Assembly (NCBI RefSeq): GCF_009711095.1
Contig: NZ_WMJZ01000003.1
Location: 152,406-216,405 of the forward strand
DNA: 64,000 nt
Direction: 5' to 3'
Source: Intestinirhabdus alba
Lineage (GTDB): Bacteria > Pseudomonadota > Gammaproteobacteria > Enterobacterales > Enterobacteriaceae
Shown here: positions 23,674 to 34,633 of the stretch, in pieces
Numbering within the stretch: position 1 is the first letter of the stretch
Layout of the letters: each line of letters begins with the position of its first letter
Made by a program: the position numbers and the translations under genes
The notes under the pieces: model-generated
Database searches by the model: none
The model's input: the letters and a program-made list of their open reading frames with translations, nothing else
Told to the model about the DNA's origin: nothing

Positions 23674-24729
23674 ATGACAACGTTTATTCAACTCCACTTA
23701 CTGACCGCTTATCCTGCCGCTAACCTGAACCGTGACGATACCGGTTCCCCCAAAACGGTGGTGATTGGCGGCGCAACGCGCCTGCGCGTCTCTTCACAAA
23801 GTCTGAAGCGCGCCTGGCGAACTTCTGAATTGTTTGAACAGGCGCTGGCCGGGCATATCGGTATCCGCAGCGGGCGCATTGCGCGTGAGGCCGCCGATAT
23901 TCTGGTTAAAAAAGGCATTGATGAAAAAAAAGCCGTCGAATGGGTAAAAAAAATTGCAGATTATCTGGGTAAAGCCAAAGAAGATAAGAAGCCAAAGGAT
24001 GCGCTGACTAACGCGGAGACCGAACAACTGGTGCATATCAGCCCGGCTGAATTTGAGGCGGTTAAAGCGCTGGCGCACACGCTGGCTGAAGAAAAACGCG
24101 CGCCGAAGGAAGATGAGCTGGCGCTATTACGCAAGGATCGTATGGCGGTGGATATCGCCATGTTTGGTCGTATGCTGGCAAAGAAAACTAATTTCAACAT
24201 TGAAGCCGCCTGCCAGGTGGCGCACGCCTTCGGCGTCAGTGAAACAATCGTAGAAGATGATTTCTTCACCGCCGTGGACGATCTGCCCAAAGCGCCAGAA
24301 GACGCCGGCGCCGGACATCTTGGTGAAGCCGGATTTGGTTCGGCGCTGTTTTATACCTATATCTGCATCAATAAGGATCTGCTGGTAAAAAACCTCAACG
24401 GCGACGTAGAACTGGCGAATAAAACGCTGCGTGCCTTTACCGAAGCGGCGCTGAAAGTCTCGCCGACCGGTAAACAAAACAGCTTCGCCAGCCGCGCCTA
24501 TGCGTCCTGGGCGCTGGCGGAAAAAGGCACCGAGCAGCCGCGATCGCTGGCCGCCGCGTTTTACAATCCGATCAACGGCACGAATCAGCTGGAAGTTGCC
24601 GTAAAGCGTATCACCGAACTGCGTGAAAATATGAATAAGGTTTATGAACAGCAAACGCAGTCCGTTGATTTTGATGCCGTGAGCGGGAAGGGAAGCATGA
24701 AGAGCGTGCTGGACTTTATCTGCGCGTAA
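23674..24729 (+). CDS. cas7: Cascade backbone subunit Cas7e/CasC
   Basis: Six copies coat the crRNA in Cascade. The frame extends upstream into cse2, but ATG 23674 (MTTFIQLHLLTAYPAANLNRD) follows an AGGGA and gives 351 residues (E. coli 363). RRM-type fold motifs include TRLRVSSQSLKRAWR and the thumb region TAVDDLPK. The C-terminal SGKGSMKSVLDFIC is conserved in the family. Confidence 0.93.
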   Translation: MTTFIQLHLLTAYPAANLNRDDTGSPKTVVIGGATRLRVSSQSLKRAWRTSELFEQALAGHIGIRSGRIAREAADILVKKGIDEKKAVEWVKKIADYLGKAKEDKKPKDALTNAETEQLVHISPAEFEAVKALAHTLAEEKRAPKEDELALLRKDRMAVDIAMFGRMLAKKTNFNIEAACQVAHAFGVSETIVEDDFFTAVDDLPKAPEDAGAGHLGEAGFGSALFYTYICINKDLLVKNLNGDVELANKTLRAFTEAALKVSPTGKQNSFASRAYASWALAEKGTEQPRSLAAAFYNPINGTNQLEVAVKRITELRENMNKVYEQQTQSVDFDAVSGKGSMKSVLDFICA

Positions 24730-24738
24730 GGGGCGGCT

Positions 24739-25485
24739 ATGAGCCAATATCTGGTTTTTCAGCTACATGGGCCGATGGCTTCCTGGGGTGTGGAAGCGCC
24801 AGGCGAAGTGCGTCACAGCCACGAGCTTCCTTCACGTTCAGCCCTGCTGGGGCTGCTGGCGGCGGCGCTCGGCATCCGGCGCGACGAAGAAGAGCGGTTG
24901 AATAATTTCAATCAGCACTACTCGTTTCTCCTGTGCGCCAGCAAAAATCCGCGCTGGGCGCGGGATTATCATACGGTCCAAATGCCGAAAGAGGTGCGAA
25001 AGGCGCGTTATTTCAGCCGTCGTGAAGAGTTGAGCGATCCTGAACTGCTCAGCGCGCTTATCTCCCGGCGCGATTATTACACTGATGCCTGGTGGATGAT
25101 TGGCGTAGCAATAACGCCCGATGCGCCTTATTCGCTGGAGCAACTGCGGGATGCGCTACAACATCCAATATTTCCTCTCTATCTGGGGCGAAAAAGCCAC
25201 CCTCTGGCTTTACCGCTCGCGCCGCTGTTGCTGAAAGGTGCCGCGCCGAAAGTATTGAGCGAGGCGTATCGTCAGTATCGCGAGAAGTTTAAAGAAATCA
25301 CTATCCCTCTGGCGAAACTCCAGCCTGAGTGCTGGTGGGAAGGTGAACATGACGGCCTGACGGCGAACAAGATACTGCGTCGTCGCGACAGGCCGTTGAG
25401 CCGCCGGCAGTGGTTATTTGGCGAACGTATCGTTAATCAGGGACCGTGGCTTATCGAGGAGGCAGAGTGTATCTCTCAAGAATAA
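24739..25485 (+). CDS. cas5: Cascade subunit Cas5e/CasD
   Basis: Binds the 5' handle of the crRNA. 248 residues; the N-terminal YLVFQLHGPMASWG and the following RHSHELPSRSALLGLLAAALG are the defining Cas5e segment. The end overlaps the start of cas6e by 19 bp. Confidence 0.94.
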   Translation: MSQYLVFQLHGPMASWGVEAPGEVRHSHELPSRSALLGLLAAALGIRRDEEERLNNFNQHYSFLLCASKNPRWARDYHTVQMPKEVRKARYFSRREELSDPELLSALISRRDYYTDAWWMIGVAITPDAPYSLEQLRDALQHPIFPLYLGRKSHPLALPLAPLLLKGAAPKVLSEAYRQYREKFKEITIPLAKLQPECWWEGEHDGLTANKILRRRDRPLSRRQWLFGERIVNQGPWLIEEAECISQE

Positions 25486-26113
25486 CGTTATATACCGGCC
25501 AGCTTTCTCCCTCGCAGCTACTGCATCTGGTGGAGCGCGGCGAATACGTGATGCACCAGTGGTTATGGGAACTGTTTCCCGCAGGGAAAGAGAGGCAGTT
25601 TCTGTATCGACGTGAAGAGCTGCAGGGGGCGTTTCGCTTTTATGTTTTTTCAGCGACGCCTCCGGCGCAGAGCGATATCTTCGACGTGCAATGTCGCCCG
25701 TTTTCTCCTGCGTTAAGGGTGGGTCAACGGCTGGGATTTAGTCTGCGCGCCAACCCAACGATTTGCAAAGCAGGTAAACGCCACGATCTGCTTATGGAAG
25801 CGAAGCGCCAGGTAAAAGGAGAGCTTGCCGGAGGCGAACTTTGGGCATATCAACAACAGGCTGCGCTGGCGTGGCTGGTAAATCAGGGAGAAAAAAATGG
25901 TTTTTCTCTGCTGGAAGCGAACGTTGAGGCATATCGTCAGCAGCGGCTACGGCGGGAAAAATCCCGGCAGATGATTCAGTTCAGCAGCGTGGATTATACC
26001 GGTGTGTTGGTGGTTAACGATCCTGAACTGTTTCGGCAGCGGCTGGCTTTAGGATATGGCAAAAGCCGCGCTTTTGGCTGCGGAATGATGTTGATTAAGC
26101 CCGGAGAGAGCGA

Positions 26114-26117
<4 letters not shown>
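25467..26117 (+). CDS. cas6e: crRNA endoribonuclease Cas6e/CasE
   Basis: Cleaves the repeat hairpin and stays bound to the 3' handle. A GTG at 25446 is possible, but GTG 25467 follows GAGGAGG at optimal spacing and starts MYLSRITLYTG, aligning with E. coli MYLSKV; this gives 216 residues. Catalytic His20 is conserved in position, and the C-terminal glycine loop GYGKSRAFGCGMMLI is present. The stop overlaps the cas1 start. Confidence 0.94.
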
Positions 26118-27327
<1,210 letters not shown>

Positions 27328-27423
27328 ATTAATCGCTCTTTAACAATGCGTAATTGTTGTATTAAAGTTGGTAGATTGTTTAATGAATAAAAAAGTAAGA
27401 AGAAACAAAGATGTACGCTTAGT
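27328..27423 (+). promoter_or_regulatory. CRISPR leader
   Basis: 96-bp AT-rich sequence between cas2 and the first repeat, as at active type I-E arrays. It should contain the array promoter and IHF-bending site. I did not find an unambiguous IHF consensus by eye. Confidence 0.7.
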
Positions 27424-27757
27424 GTGTTCCCCGCGCCAGCGGGGATGAACCGCACTGACCCCGAAAAACGATACAGAGGAGCAAGTGTTCCCCGCGCCAG
27501 CGGGGATGAACCGCCCCCTGTGATCAGGCGCGGTGCAATTCTACTGTGTTCCCCGCGCCAGCGGGGATGAACCGTCGTCGATGTCGATGGTACCCGTGAC
27601 AGTCGCGTGTTCCCCGCGCCAGCGGGGATGAACCGGGCCAGGTGCTGGTCAGAACGGCGCGCAGCTTGTGTTCCCCGCGCCAGCGGGGATGAACCGCCCC
27701 AGTCAATCAACCCGCGTGACGATTCTTGGTGTTCCCCGCGCCAGCGGGGATAAACCA
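27424..27757 (+). CRISPR. Type I-E CRISPR array, 6 repeats and 5 spacers
   Basis: 29-bp repeats starting GTGTTCCCCGCGCCAGCGGG and ending GATGAACCG begin at 27424, 27485, 27546, 27607, 27668 and 27729. All five spacers are exactly 32 bp. The first five repeats are identical. The last ends GATAAACCA, the usual degeneration of the leader-distal repeat, so transcription runs away from cas2. Each repeat forms the CCCCGC/GCGGGG hairpin that Cas6e cuts. None of the spacers was found elsewhere in the window by eye. Confidence 0.98.
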
Positions 27758-28068
27758 AATTAAAACAGGAACATATTTTTTGGGGAACCGTGACGCAATA
27801 GCTTTGTAAATTTTGCTCAGTAAACCGGTCGCTTTTTCGGTGGCTAAAATAAATTTGCGAGTGAGGTCCGGATTCGGACTTTTATTGCTCGCCTGGCTTA
27901 GGGAATTATCCTGGATAATCAGGCGGAATGGAGAAAAGTTGCCAATAATGCTGCCAGTGAACTATCCGAAAACAGACCTTTGTGCTGTTTTATTTATCTC
28001 TATGTTTTACCCTTAGCGAACTATTGCCGGAGGCAGTAGCGTAAATAAATAACTGAGGGAATAACTTG
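27758..28068 (+). other. Intergenic stretch after the CRISPR array
   Basis: 311 bp without a credible gene. It contains a small palindrome ATTATCC/GGATAAT near 27905-27920 and, at the right end, GAGGGA serving the next gene. Nothing else is recognised. Confidence 0.4.
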
Positions 28069-28350
28069 ATGAAAAAAATCGTATTGTTTGCTGCGTTGAC
28101 AATGATGTCCGGATCTTCTTTTGCAGCAATTACCGAAACCTGTCAGCAGTATTTCAATGATGTCGATGCCCTGATCGAGCAGGCTTCAAAAACCAGCGAT
28201 CAGGCTAAACAACAGATGGATGCGATGAAGCCGCAGCTCGAACAGTCAAAAAAACAGTTAGCTGAATTACCGGCCGAAAGCCAGGATGCAGGCTGCAAGC
28301 AGGGCTCTGCAGCGCTGGCGCAAATGAAGCAGATGCTGGGCGTCAAATAA
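28069..28350 (+). CDS. Small exported protein, DUF5339-like
   Basis: 93 residues starting at ATG 28069 (GAGGGA eight bases upstream); a TTG one codon earlier is less likely. A signal peptide (KKIVLFAALTMMSGSSFA, cleavage after Ala-Phe-Ala) is followed by ITETCQQYFNDVD, a Gln/Lys-rich helix and a second cysteine in QDAGCKQGS, suggesting a periplasmic helical hairpin with one disulfide. The pattern resembles DUF5339 proteins of gammaproteobacteria; function unknown. It is not part of the CRISPR machinery as far as can be seen. Confidence 0.75.
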   Translation: MKKIVLFAALTMMSGSSFAAITETCQQYFNDVDALIEQASKTSDQAKQQMDAMKPQLEQSKKQLAELPAESQDAGCKQGSAALAQMKQMLGVK

Positions 28351-28378
28351 TTAATGCGGTCGTTAAGAGCGTAATGGA

Positions 28379-28719
28379 TATACCCGTCATACTTCAGGTT
28401 GCATGTGCGTTGGCTTCGGGTTACTAGCCTCATCCATGAGACTCGCCCTGACGGGCCGCCGCTGCGCGGCGTTCAAAGCTGCTCCGGGCAGATTTGTCGC
28501 TCACCCCGGTCACTTACTCCGGTAAGCTCCCGGGGACTAATGAGAGACATTCCTGTCTTTCACCAGAGGCAGCCTGCGGCTGTTCAAATTCGTTCCTGAC
28601 GAATTTGTCACTGCGTCGCCGCGTGATTCGGCCTGAGGGCCTCACCCCTTCGGGGCCAGCCCTGGGGCTGTTCAAAACGCGCTGCGTTTAGTCCTGCAAC
28701 TCGAATTATTTAGGGTATA
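28379..28719. repeat. Long ERIC element with insertions
   Basis: Begins TATACCCGTCATACTTCAGG and ends CGAATTATTTAGGGTATA, the two ERIC termini, with the core CGCTCACCCCGGTCACTTAC in between. At about 341 bp it is far longer than the 127-bp consensus, with extra GC-rich sequence on both sides of the core. It is in reverse orientation to the copy at 9001-9175. Confidence 0.8.
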
Positions 28720-28860
28720 GACGGCACTCTGGTTTTAAGTGACTGGCCTGGCGGAACCATTTGCTGGCTGTTTTGTCCCCGGTCAGAGAGCAACAAAGCA
28801 CGTCGGTATTTTGAACGCTCGTCACAGAGGGCGCGAGACAATCCTCGCGTACGGTAACAA

Positions 28861-29138
28861 CGCTTCGGCAGCGAAGTGCTATCCGCGTTCAAATGTTCTC
28901 CGTGGCCAGTCTCCCGGCCGCGGTTAATAAATTTGCAGGCGAATATTCATTCGCCTCAGATTGATGACAAAGAGGGAAAACGTGGTTTTTCCCTCTTTGT
29001 AGTTAGCAGCCGAAAATCAATGAATTGATTTTCCTTGTTTATTTTTGTGGTGATTATGGCCGAACGAGTTCGGCCTGGGGGTGTCATCAGTCTCAGGCGA
29101 ATATTCATTCGCCTTTTATCCGCTTCGTCAGCGAAGCG
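28861..29138. repeat. Cluster of six short palindromes
   Basis: Hairpins: 28861-28878 (CGCTTCG stem); 28937-28956 (AGGCGAAT/ATTCGCCT); 28967-29000 (perfect 14-bp stem ACAAAGAGGGAAAA); 29012-29033 (perfect 10-bp stem GAAAATCAAT); 29058-29075 (perfect GGCCGAAC/GTTCGGCC); 29095-29114 (exact second copy of the AGGCGAAT hairpin); and 29121-29138 (CGCTTCG/CGAAGCG again). No gene is present. The order CGCTTCG...AGGCGAAT then AGGCGAAT...CGCTTCG makes the ends of the block mirror one another. Unrecognised. Confidence 0.7.
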
Positions 29139-29184
29139 TTATTCGTATTCTGAATATCCCTGCCAGCAAGGCTAATATTTAGCA

Positions 29185-29208
29185 GGCAAAGATCAATTCG
29201 CCTTTGCC
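29185..29208 (-). terminator. Hairpin spanning the iap stop
   Basis: GGCAAAG (29185-29191) pairs with CTTTGCC (29202-29208) across the last codons of iap on the minus strand. No U-tract, so only a weak terminator or stability candidate. Confidence 0.3.
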
Positions 29209-30230
29209 AGCTCCTTTACCAACGGCAGCAGAATCTGCACTACGTCGCGACAGCGGCGCTCAATGCGCCCGGGCAATACGTTGTCAATATGCTGCAGATT
29301 ATCCAGGCGCACGTTATGCCAGCTGCTCCCGTCCGGAAAGGCAGCGCTTCTGACGCGCTGCTGATAGCCATCTTTTTTACCCAGGTTCCAGTTGGTCGCC
29401 TCGACGGAAAGCACCGGGATCCCCGCCCTATCAAAGACTTCTGCATCGTTACAGCAGCTGGTGCCCTTCGGGTAATTCGGGTTAAGCCCCGGATTCATGC
29501 TGGCGGCAATGCCGCGGCTGTGGGCGATAGCCAGCGCCCGATCGCGCGTCAGCTTCCGTACCGCTTCCGGCGTCTTTCTTCCGCTGTTAAAGTAGAGCTT
29601 ATCGCCGACGATCAGGTTATCCAGATTGATCACCAGCAGGGTATTTTTCTTCTCCGCCGCGCTCATCCGCATCAGCAGGCTCTCAGCGCCAAGTTTGCCT
29701 TCCTCCTCGCCGCTGGTAGCGATAAAGCGAATGCCGTATTGAGTCGACGTCCCCTTAAGCCGTTCGGCAAGTTCAAGCATCACGCCCGCTGCCGCCGCGT
29801 TATCATCAATACCCTGCAGGCTCAGCCCGCCAAGGTTGGCGTCGGCTTCAGCGTCGCTCCGGGGAGCATAGGTGTCGAGATGCGCCATAATGATGATTTG
29901 CTGCGGGCGTTTACCCTCGTGAGCGGCGATCGCCGTGCTGCCGGTAACGTTGTGCCAGTTCTGGCGATTGCCGGCGGTGGAATAGATATAGCGACCGGTA
30001 AAGGTGCGGATATCGCTGTGATAGCCCATCTGCCTGAACTGCTGACGCAGATAGTCGGCAGCCAGCATCTCAGCGGGGGAGCCGGTCATCCGTCCCGGAA
30101 AGACGATCGCAATGTGTCTGGCCTGGGCGCTGGCCATTTCGCCGGGTTGCGAAGCGGCCGCCTGGGCGGAAAAGATAAAGCCTGTACCCAGCGCCAGGGC
30201 CGCGGCAAAGCGGCATGCTGCGGAAAACAT
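29193..30230 (-). CDS. iap: Alkaline phosphatase isozyme conversion aminopeptidase
   Basis: Periplasmic zinc aminopeptidase (M28) that trims the N-terminal Arg of alkaline phosphatase subunits. 345 residues, as in E. coli, with signal peptide ending SAQA/AASQ. Metal ligands are in MAHLDTYAP, QGIDDNAAA and TSGEEEGKLGAE; the CC pair in GTSCCNDAE is conserved. Convergent with the CRISPR side and divergent from cysD, the E. coli arrangement. Confidence 0.96.
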   Translation of the reverse strand: MFSAACRFAAALALGTGFIFSAQAAASQPGEMASAQARHIAIVFPGRMTGSPAEMLAADYLRQQFRQMGYHSDIRTFTGRYIYSTAGNRQNWHNVTGSTAIAAHEGKRPQQIIIMAHLDTYAPRSDAEADANLGGLSLQGIDDNAAAAGVMLELAERLKGTSTQYGIRFIATSGEEEGKLGAESLLMRMSAAEKKNTLLVINLDNLIVGDKLYFNSGRKTPEAVRKLTRDRALAIAHSRGIAASMNPGLNPNYPKGTSCCNDAEVFDRAGIPVLSVEATNWNLGKKDGYQQRVRSAAFPDGSSWHNVRLDNLQHIDNVLPGRIERRCRDVVQILLPLVKELAKAN

Positions 30231-30702
30231 AATGCGTCCTTAACAGCCTGTCCTGACAGGCTGTTTTGTTTGTTATTCTGACTAAGCACCTGAACTATCA
30301 GGCTATTTTGCCATTCCGGAAGGTCGGGGCCGCGCTCAAAACCTTACCGGTTGCAGGCTCTGGTTTTGTCGCGCGCTTGATGCGAAGCGGCTGCGTTAAC
30401 CAACGCCTGATGGCACTGAACGCCGCCGTCGCCGCGGCGTCTGCCTGCCGGAGACCGAAACGACAAATGCCGCGAAAATTTAGCCCGCGTAGTATGAAAC
30501 TGTGAGGCAGATAACACAATTTCATTTACTCTGAATCGCCGCTACAGCGCTGTTGCGGGCGTTTTATGAGCTTAATATTTCCGAACCGTTATTCCTTTGT
30601 GGAACTACTCATTCCAATTCGTAATTTCATTCGCACTTCCGCGCTCCCTATAGTCGGGTTATCTGAATGTCAGAAACATAGCGGTATTGTGAAGGAATGG
30701 TT
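30231..30702 (+). promoter_or_regulatory. iap-cysD intergenic region with cysDNC control sequences
   Basis: 472 bp. Near iap lies a perfect 10-bp hairpin ACAGCCTGTC/GACAGGCTGT (30243-30264), directly upstream of the iap Shine-Dalgarno (AAGGA on the minus strand). The right part (30565-30660; TTATTCCTTTGTGGAACTAC, CCCTATAGT as a possible -10) resembles the CysB-dependent cysD promoter region of E. coli. I see no gene here. Confidence 0.5.
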
Positions 30703-31611
30703 ATGGACCAAAAACGACTTACCCACCTGCGGCAGTTGGAGGCGGAAAGCATCCACATTATTCGCGAAGTGGCGGCTGAATTTGCCAGTCCGGTCATGCT
30801 CTACTCGATCGGCAAAGATTCCAGCGTAATGCTGCATCTGGCGCGCAAAGCGTTTTATCCCGGCACGCTGCCGTTCCCGCTGCTGCACGTCGATACCGGC
30901 TGGAAATTCCGCGAGATGTACGAATTCCGCGATCGTACCGCCAAAGCTTACGGCTGTGAGCTGCTGGTACATAAAAATCCGGAAGGGGTGGCGATGGGCA
31001 TTAATCCGTTCGTCCACGGCAGCGCCAGGCATACCGATATCATGAAGACCGAAGGGCTGAAGCAGGCGCTGAACAAATACGGCTTCGACGCCGCCTTCGG
31101 CGGCGCGCGGCGCGATGAGGAGAAATCCCGTGCTAAGGAGCGCATCTATTCCTTCCGCGACCGTTTTCACCGCTGGGACCCGAAAAACCAGCGTCCGGAG
31201 CTGTGGCACAACTACAACGGGCAGATCAACAAAGGCGAAAGCATTCGCGTCTTTCCGCTCTCCAACTGGACCGAACAGGATATCTGGCAGTACATCTGGC
31301 TGGAGAATATCGTGATTGTGCCGCTCTACCTGGCCGCAGAACGCCCGGTGCTGGAGCGCGACGGGATGCTGATGATGGTTGACGATGACCGTATCGATCT
31401 GCAGCCCGGCGAAGTTATTAAAAAGCGGATGGTGCGCTTTCGTACCCTCGGCTGCTGGCCGCTGACCGGCGCGGTGGAGTCAGACGCGCAGACGCTGCCG
31501 GAAATTATCGAAGAGATGCTGGTCTCCACCACCAGCGAACGTCAGGGGCGGGTGATTGACCGCGACCAGGCCGGCTCCATGGAGCTGAAGAAACGACAGG
31601 GGTACTTCTGA
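30703..31611 (+). CDS. cysD: Sulfate adenylyltransferase subunit 2
   Basis: Catalytic subunit of ATP sulfurylase, forming APS from sulfate and ATP, driven by CysN GTP hydrolysis. ATG 30703 ([16 protein letters not shown]) after AAGGA gives 302 residues, as in E. coli; the ATG at 30697 is too close to the ribosome-binding site. PP-loop motif [13 protein letters not shown] and the C-terminal [16 protein letters not shown] are present. First gene of cysDNC. Confidence 0.98.
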   Translation: MDQKRLTHLRQLEAESIHIIREVAAEFASPVMLYSIGKDSSVMLHLARKAFYPGTLPFPLLHVDTGWKFREMYEFRDRTAKAYGCELLVHKNPEGVAMGINPFVHGSARHTDIMKTEGLKQALNKYGFDAAFGGARRDEEKSRAKERIYSFRDRFHRWDPKNQRPELWHNYNGQINKGESIRVFPLSNWTEQDIWQYIWLENIVIVPLYLAAERPVLERDGMLMMVDDDRIDLQPGEVIKKRMVRFRTLGCWPLTGAVESDAQTLPEIIEEMLVSTTSERQGRVIDRDQAGSMELKKRQGYF

Positions 31612-31620
31612 GGAGCCGTC

Positions 31621-33045
31621 ATGAACACCACTCTTGCACAACAAATTGCCAATGAGGGCGGCGTCGAAGCCTGGATGATCGCCCAACAACATAAGAGCCT
31701 GCTACGTTTTCTGACCTGCGGCAGCGTGGATGACGGCAAAAGTACGTTGATTGGCCGCCTGCTGCACGATACCCGACAGATCTATGAAGATCAGCTTTCA
31801 TCGCTGCATAACGACAGCCGGCGTCACGGCACCCAGGGCGAAAAGCTCGACCTGGCGCTGCTGGTGGACGGCCTGCAGGCCGAACGCGAGCAGGGCATCA
31901 CCATCGACGTGGCGTATCGTTACTTCTCCACCGAAAAGCGTAAATTTATTATCGCCGACACGCCGGGGCACGAGCAGTACACCCGCAACATGGCTACCGG
32001 TGCCTCCACCTGCGATCTGGCGATCCTGCTGATAGACGCCCGCAAAGGGGTGCTCGATCAGACCCGCCGTCACAGCTTTATCGCCACGCTGCTGGGGATT
32101 CGGCATCTGGTGGTGGCGGTTAACAAAATGGATCTGGTGAACTTTAGCGAAGAGACCTTCAGCGGTATTCGTGAGGACTACCTGACCTTCGCCGGACAGC
32201 TGCCGGGTAATCTGGACATCCGCTTTGTGCCGCTGTCGGCGCTGGAAGGCGACAACGTGGCCTCGCTTAGCGCCAGTATGCCGTGGTACAGCGGCCCCAC
32301 GCTGCTGGAGATGCTGGAAACCGTTGAAATACAGCGCGGGGTGGAGCAGCAGCCGATGCGCTTCCCGGTGCAGTACGTGAATCGCCCGGACCTGGACTTC
32401 CGCGCCTATGCCGGCACGCTGGCTTCCGGCAGCGTGAAGGTCGGGCAGCGGGTGAAGGTGCTGCCTTCGGGCGTAAAGTCGAGCGTGGCGCGTATCGTCA
32501 CCTTTGACGGCGATCTGGACGAGGCGAGGGCGGGAGAGGCGATCTCGCTGGTGCTGAAGGATGAGATCGACGTCAGCCGCGGCGATCTGCTGCTGGATGC
32601 TGACGAGACGCTGTCGGTAGCGCAAAGCGCCGCCGTTGACGTGGTCTGGATGGCGGAGCAGCCGCTGTCGCCGGGTCGCAGCTACGACATTAAAATCGCC
32701 GGCAAAAAGACCCGGGCGCGGGTCGACGGCGTACAGTATCAGGTTGATGTGAATACCCTGGCCCGCCGGGAGGCCGGGGAGCTGCCGCTGAACGGTATCG
32801 GCCTGGTGAATGTAACCTTTGATGAGCCGCTGGCGCTGGACACCTATCAGCAGAATCCGGTGACCGGCGGGCTGATTTTTATCGATCGACTGAGCAACGT
32901 TACCGTTGGCGCGGGCATGGTGCGCGAGCCGATGGTTGGGGCTGCCGCGCCGGCCGAATTCAGCGCCTTTGAGCTGGAGCTGAACGCGCTGGTGCGTCGC
33001 CACTTCCCCCACTGGGGCGTTCGCGATCTGCTGGGCGGTAAATAA
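31621..33045 (+). CDS. cysN: Sulfate adenylyltransferase subunit 1 (GTPase)
   Basis: EF-Tu-like GTPase that powers ATP sulfurylase. 474 residues (E. coli 475). G1 [13 protein letters not shown]3 DTPGHEQYT and G4 NKMD are visible, followed by two beta-barrel domains. It overlaps cysC by one base. Confidence 0.98.
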   Translation: MNTTLAQQIANEGGVEAWMIAQQHKSLLRFLTCGSVDDGKSTLIGRLLHDTRQIYEDQLSSLHNDSRRHGTQGEKLDLALLVDGLQAEREQGITIDVAYRYFSTEKRKFIIADTPGHEQYTRNMATGASTCDLAILLIDARKGVLDQTRRHSFIATLLGIRHLVVAVNKMDLVNFSEETFSGIREDYLTFAGQLPGNLDIRFVPLSALEGDNVASLSASMPWYSGPTLLEMLETVEIQRGVEQQPMRFPVQYVNRPDLDFRAYAGTLASGSVKVGQRVKVLPSGVKSSVARIVTFDGDLDEARAGEAISLVLKDEIDVSRGDLLLDADETLSVAQSAAVDVVWMAEQPLSPGRSYDIKIAGKKTRARVDGVQYQVDVNTLARREAGELPLNGIGLVNVTFDEPLALDTYQQNPVTGGLIFIDRLSNVTVGAGMVREPMVGAAAPAEFSAFELELNALVRRHFPHWGVRDLLGGK

Positions 33046-33650
33046 TGGCGCAGCATGACGAAAACATCGTCTGGCATAACCATGCGATAACGCGCGAAGC
33101 CCGCGAGGCGCTGCACGGGCATAAAGGGGCCGTTATCTGGTTTACCGGGCTTTCCGGCTCCGGTAAATCAACGGTTGCCGGCGCGCTGGAAGAGGCGCTG
33201 CACCTGCGGGGCGTCAGCACCTGGCTGCTTGACGGCGATAACGTCCGCCACGGCCTGTGCAGCGACCTGGGCTTCAGCGACGCCGATCGCCAGGAGAATA
33301 TCCGGCGGGTCGGTGAAGTGGTGCGGCTGATGGTGGAGGCGGGGCTGGTGGTACTGACCGCTTTTATTTCACCCCATCGCGCGGAGCGTCGGGCGGTGCG
33401 TGAACGGCTGGGAGAAGGACGCTTTATCGAGGTGTTTGTCGATACCCCGCTGGCCACCTGCGAGGCGCGCGATCCTAAGGGCTTATACAAGAAGGCACGG
33501 GCCGGAGAGCTGCGCAACTTCACCGGCATCGATTCGGTATATGAAGCGCCGGAAAGGCCGGAAATTCGCCTTGAGGGCGAACAATTGGTAACAAATTTGG
33601 TGGATCAACTATTAGATCTGCTGAAGGGGAAGGATATTATCAGATCCTGA
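33045..33650 (+). CDS. cysC: Adenylylsulfate kinase
   Basis: Phosphorylates APS to PAPS, the substrate of CysH upstream in this window. 201 residues, as in E. coli. Walker [22 protein letters not shown] and the ISPHRAERR segment with the phospho-serine are present. Last gene of cysDNC. Confidence 0.98.
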   Translation: MAQHDENIVWHNHAITREAREALHGHKGAVIWFTGLSGSGKSTVAGALEEALHLRGVSTWLLDGDNVRHGLCSDLGFSDADRQENIRRVGEVVRLMVEAGLVVLTAFISPHRAERRAVRERLGEGRFIEVFVDTPLATCEARDPKGLYKKARAGELRNFTGIDSVYEAPERPEIRLEGEQLVTNLVDQLLDLLKGKDIIRS

Positions 33651-33699
33651 GACCCCGCCGGGCCAGTTCGTCCGGCGAGTCAGAGTGACAGGATCCAAT

Positions 33700-34023
33700 A
33701 TGCGCAATAGCCAGAACATGACTTTCACCGGGCCAGACGCCTTTCCCGCCGATGACGAAGCCACCTGGTCCCTGCCAGGGGCCGTCATTGGTTTCGCATC
33801 GTGGCTGCTGGCCCTCGGGCTGCCCTTCCTGATTTATGGCCCTAACTCGCTGTTTTTCTTTCTCTATACCTGGCCCTTCTTTCTGGCGCTGATGCCGGTC
33901 GCGGTGGTGATCGGAATTGCCCTGCATTCGCTGCTCGCCGGCCGGCTGGGCTATAGTGTGGTATTCACTCTGCTGACGGTCGGTGCAATGTTTGGCGCAC
34001 TGTTTATGTGGCTGCTGGGATAG
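33700..34023 (+). CDS. ygbE: Inner-membrane protein YgbE (DUF3561)
   Basis: 107 residues from ATG 33700 (MRNSQNMTFTGPD), the E. coli length. A hydrophilic N-terminus is followed by three hydrophobic segments (AVIGFASWLLALGLPF; FFFLYTWPFFLALM; VVFTLLTVGAMFGALFMWLL). Function unknown. It sits between cysC and ftsB as in E. coli. Confidence 0.93.
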   Translation: MRNSQNMTFTGPDAFPADDEATWSLPGAVIGFASWLLALGLPFLIYGPNSLFFFLYTWPFFLALMPVAVVIGIALHSLLAGRLGYSVVFTLLTVGAMFGALFMWLLG

Positions 34024-34057
34024 CGCAGTTTTAGCCGCAGGATTGGGGACATTCCGC

Positions 34058-34144
34058 GCATCTGGAATAACCTGACCTTACGGCTCGCGCCCTGCCCCGG
34101 GCCTGGATGACCGCCAGCGGCGTTCGCGAATGGTTAAGGGGCAC
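34058..34144 (+). repeat. 87-bp dispersed intergenic repeat, copy 2
   Basis: Second copy of the element at 6176-6262, about 88% identical and in the same orientation, again in a gap between co-directional genes. The rest of the 34024-34298 gap should contain the ftsB-ispD-ispF promoter. I see no gene in it. Confidence 0.75.
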
Positions 34145-34298
34145 CACCTGACAATGTGATGATATTCGGCTGGCTTCGGACATACATAACAAGGAACAAA
34201 TGTGGTACATTTGCCCGCGTTGTCGCGGCATCCCCGCCCGCAGGCGCAGAGTCCGCGCGGAAGGTATGGGATGATGGGGCCGTTTTTCAGGGGGCAGG

Positions 34299-34610
34299 AT
34301 GGGGAAATTAACGCTGCTGCTGCTGGCTTTACTGGTCTGGCTGCAGTATTCGCTGTGGTTCGGTAAGAACGGTCTTCACGACTACAGCCGCGTCAACGAC
34401 GACGTGGTGGCGCAGCAGGCGTCTAACGCCAAATTAAAGGCGCGTAACGATCAGCTGTTTGCTGAAATCGACGACCTCAACGGCGGTCAGGAAGCGCTCG
34501 AAGAGCGCGCGCGCAATGAACTCAGCATGACCAGACCGGGCGAAACCTTTTATCGCCTGGTGCCTGACGCATCGAAACGTGCTCAGTCTGCGGGGCAACA
34601 TAATCGATAA
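34299..34610 (+). CDS. ftsB: Cell division protein FtsB
   Basis: Bitopic divisome protein that forms FtsQLB. 103 residues, as in E. coli. One N-terminal membrane segment ([18 protein letters not shown]), then a coiled coil (about 29-70) and the conserved [16 protein letters not shown] segment that signals to FtsWI. Confidence 0.98.
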   Translation: MGKLTLLLLALLVWLQYSLWFGKNGLHDYSRVNDDVVAQQASNAKLKARNDQLFAEIDDLNGGQEALEERARNELSMTRPGETFYRLVPDASKRAQSAGQHNR

Positions 34611-34633
34611 ACCAGACCATCCAGGGATTTAAC

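Noticed and set aside
27453..27728. Self-targeting spacers against the prophage
   Set aside because: I compared the five spacers by eye with the prophage half of the window and saw no match; a computed search is needed for a firm negative.
28399..28927. Several 60-66 codon frames between the DUF5339-like gene and iap
   Set aside because: They run through the ERIC element and palindromes in alternating frames and lack start signals.
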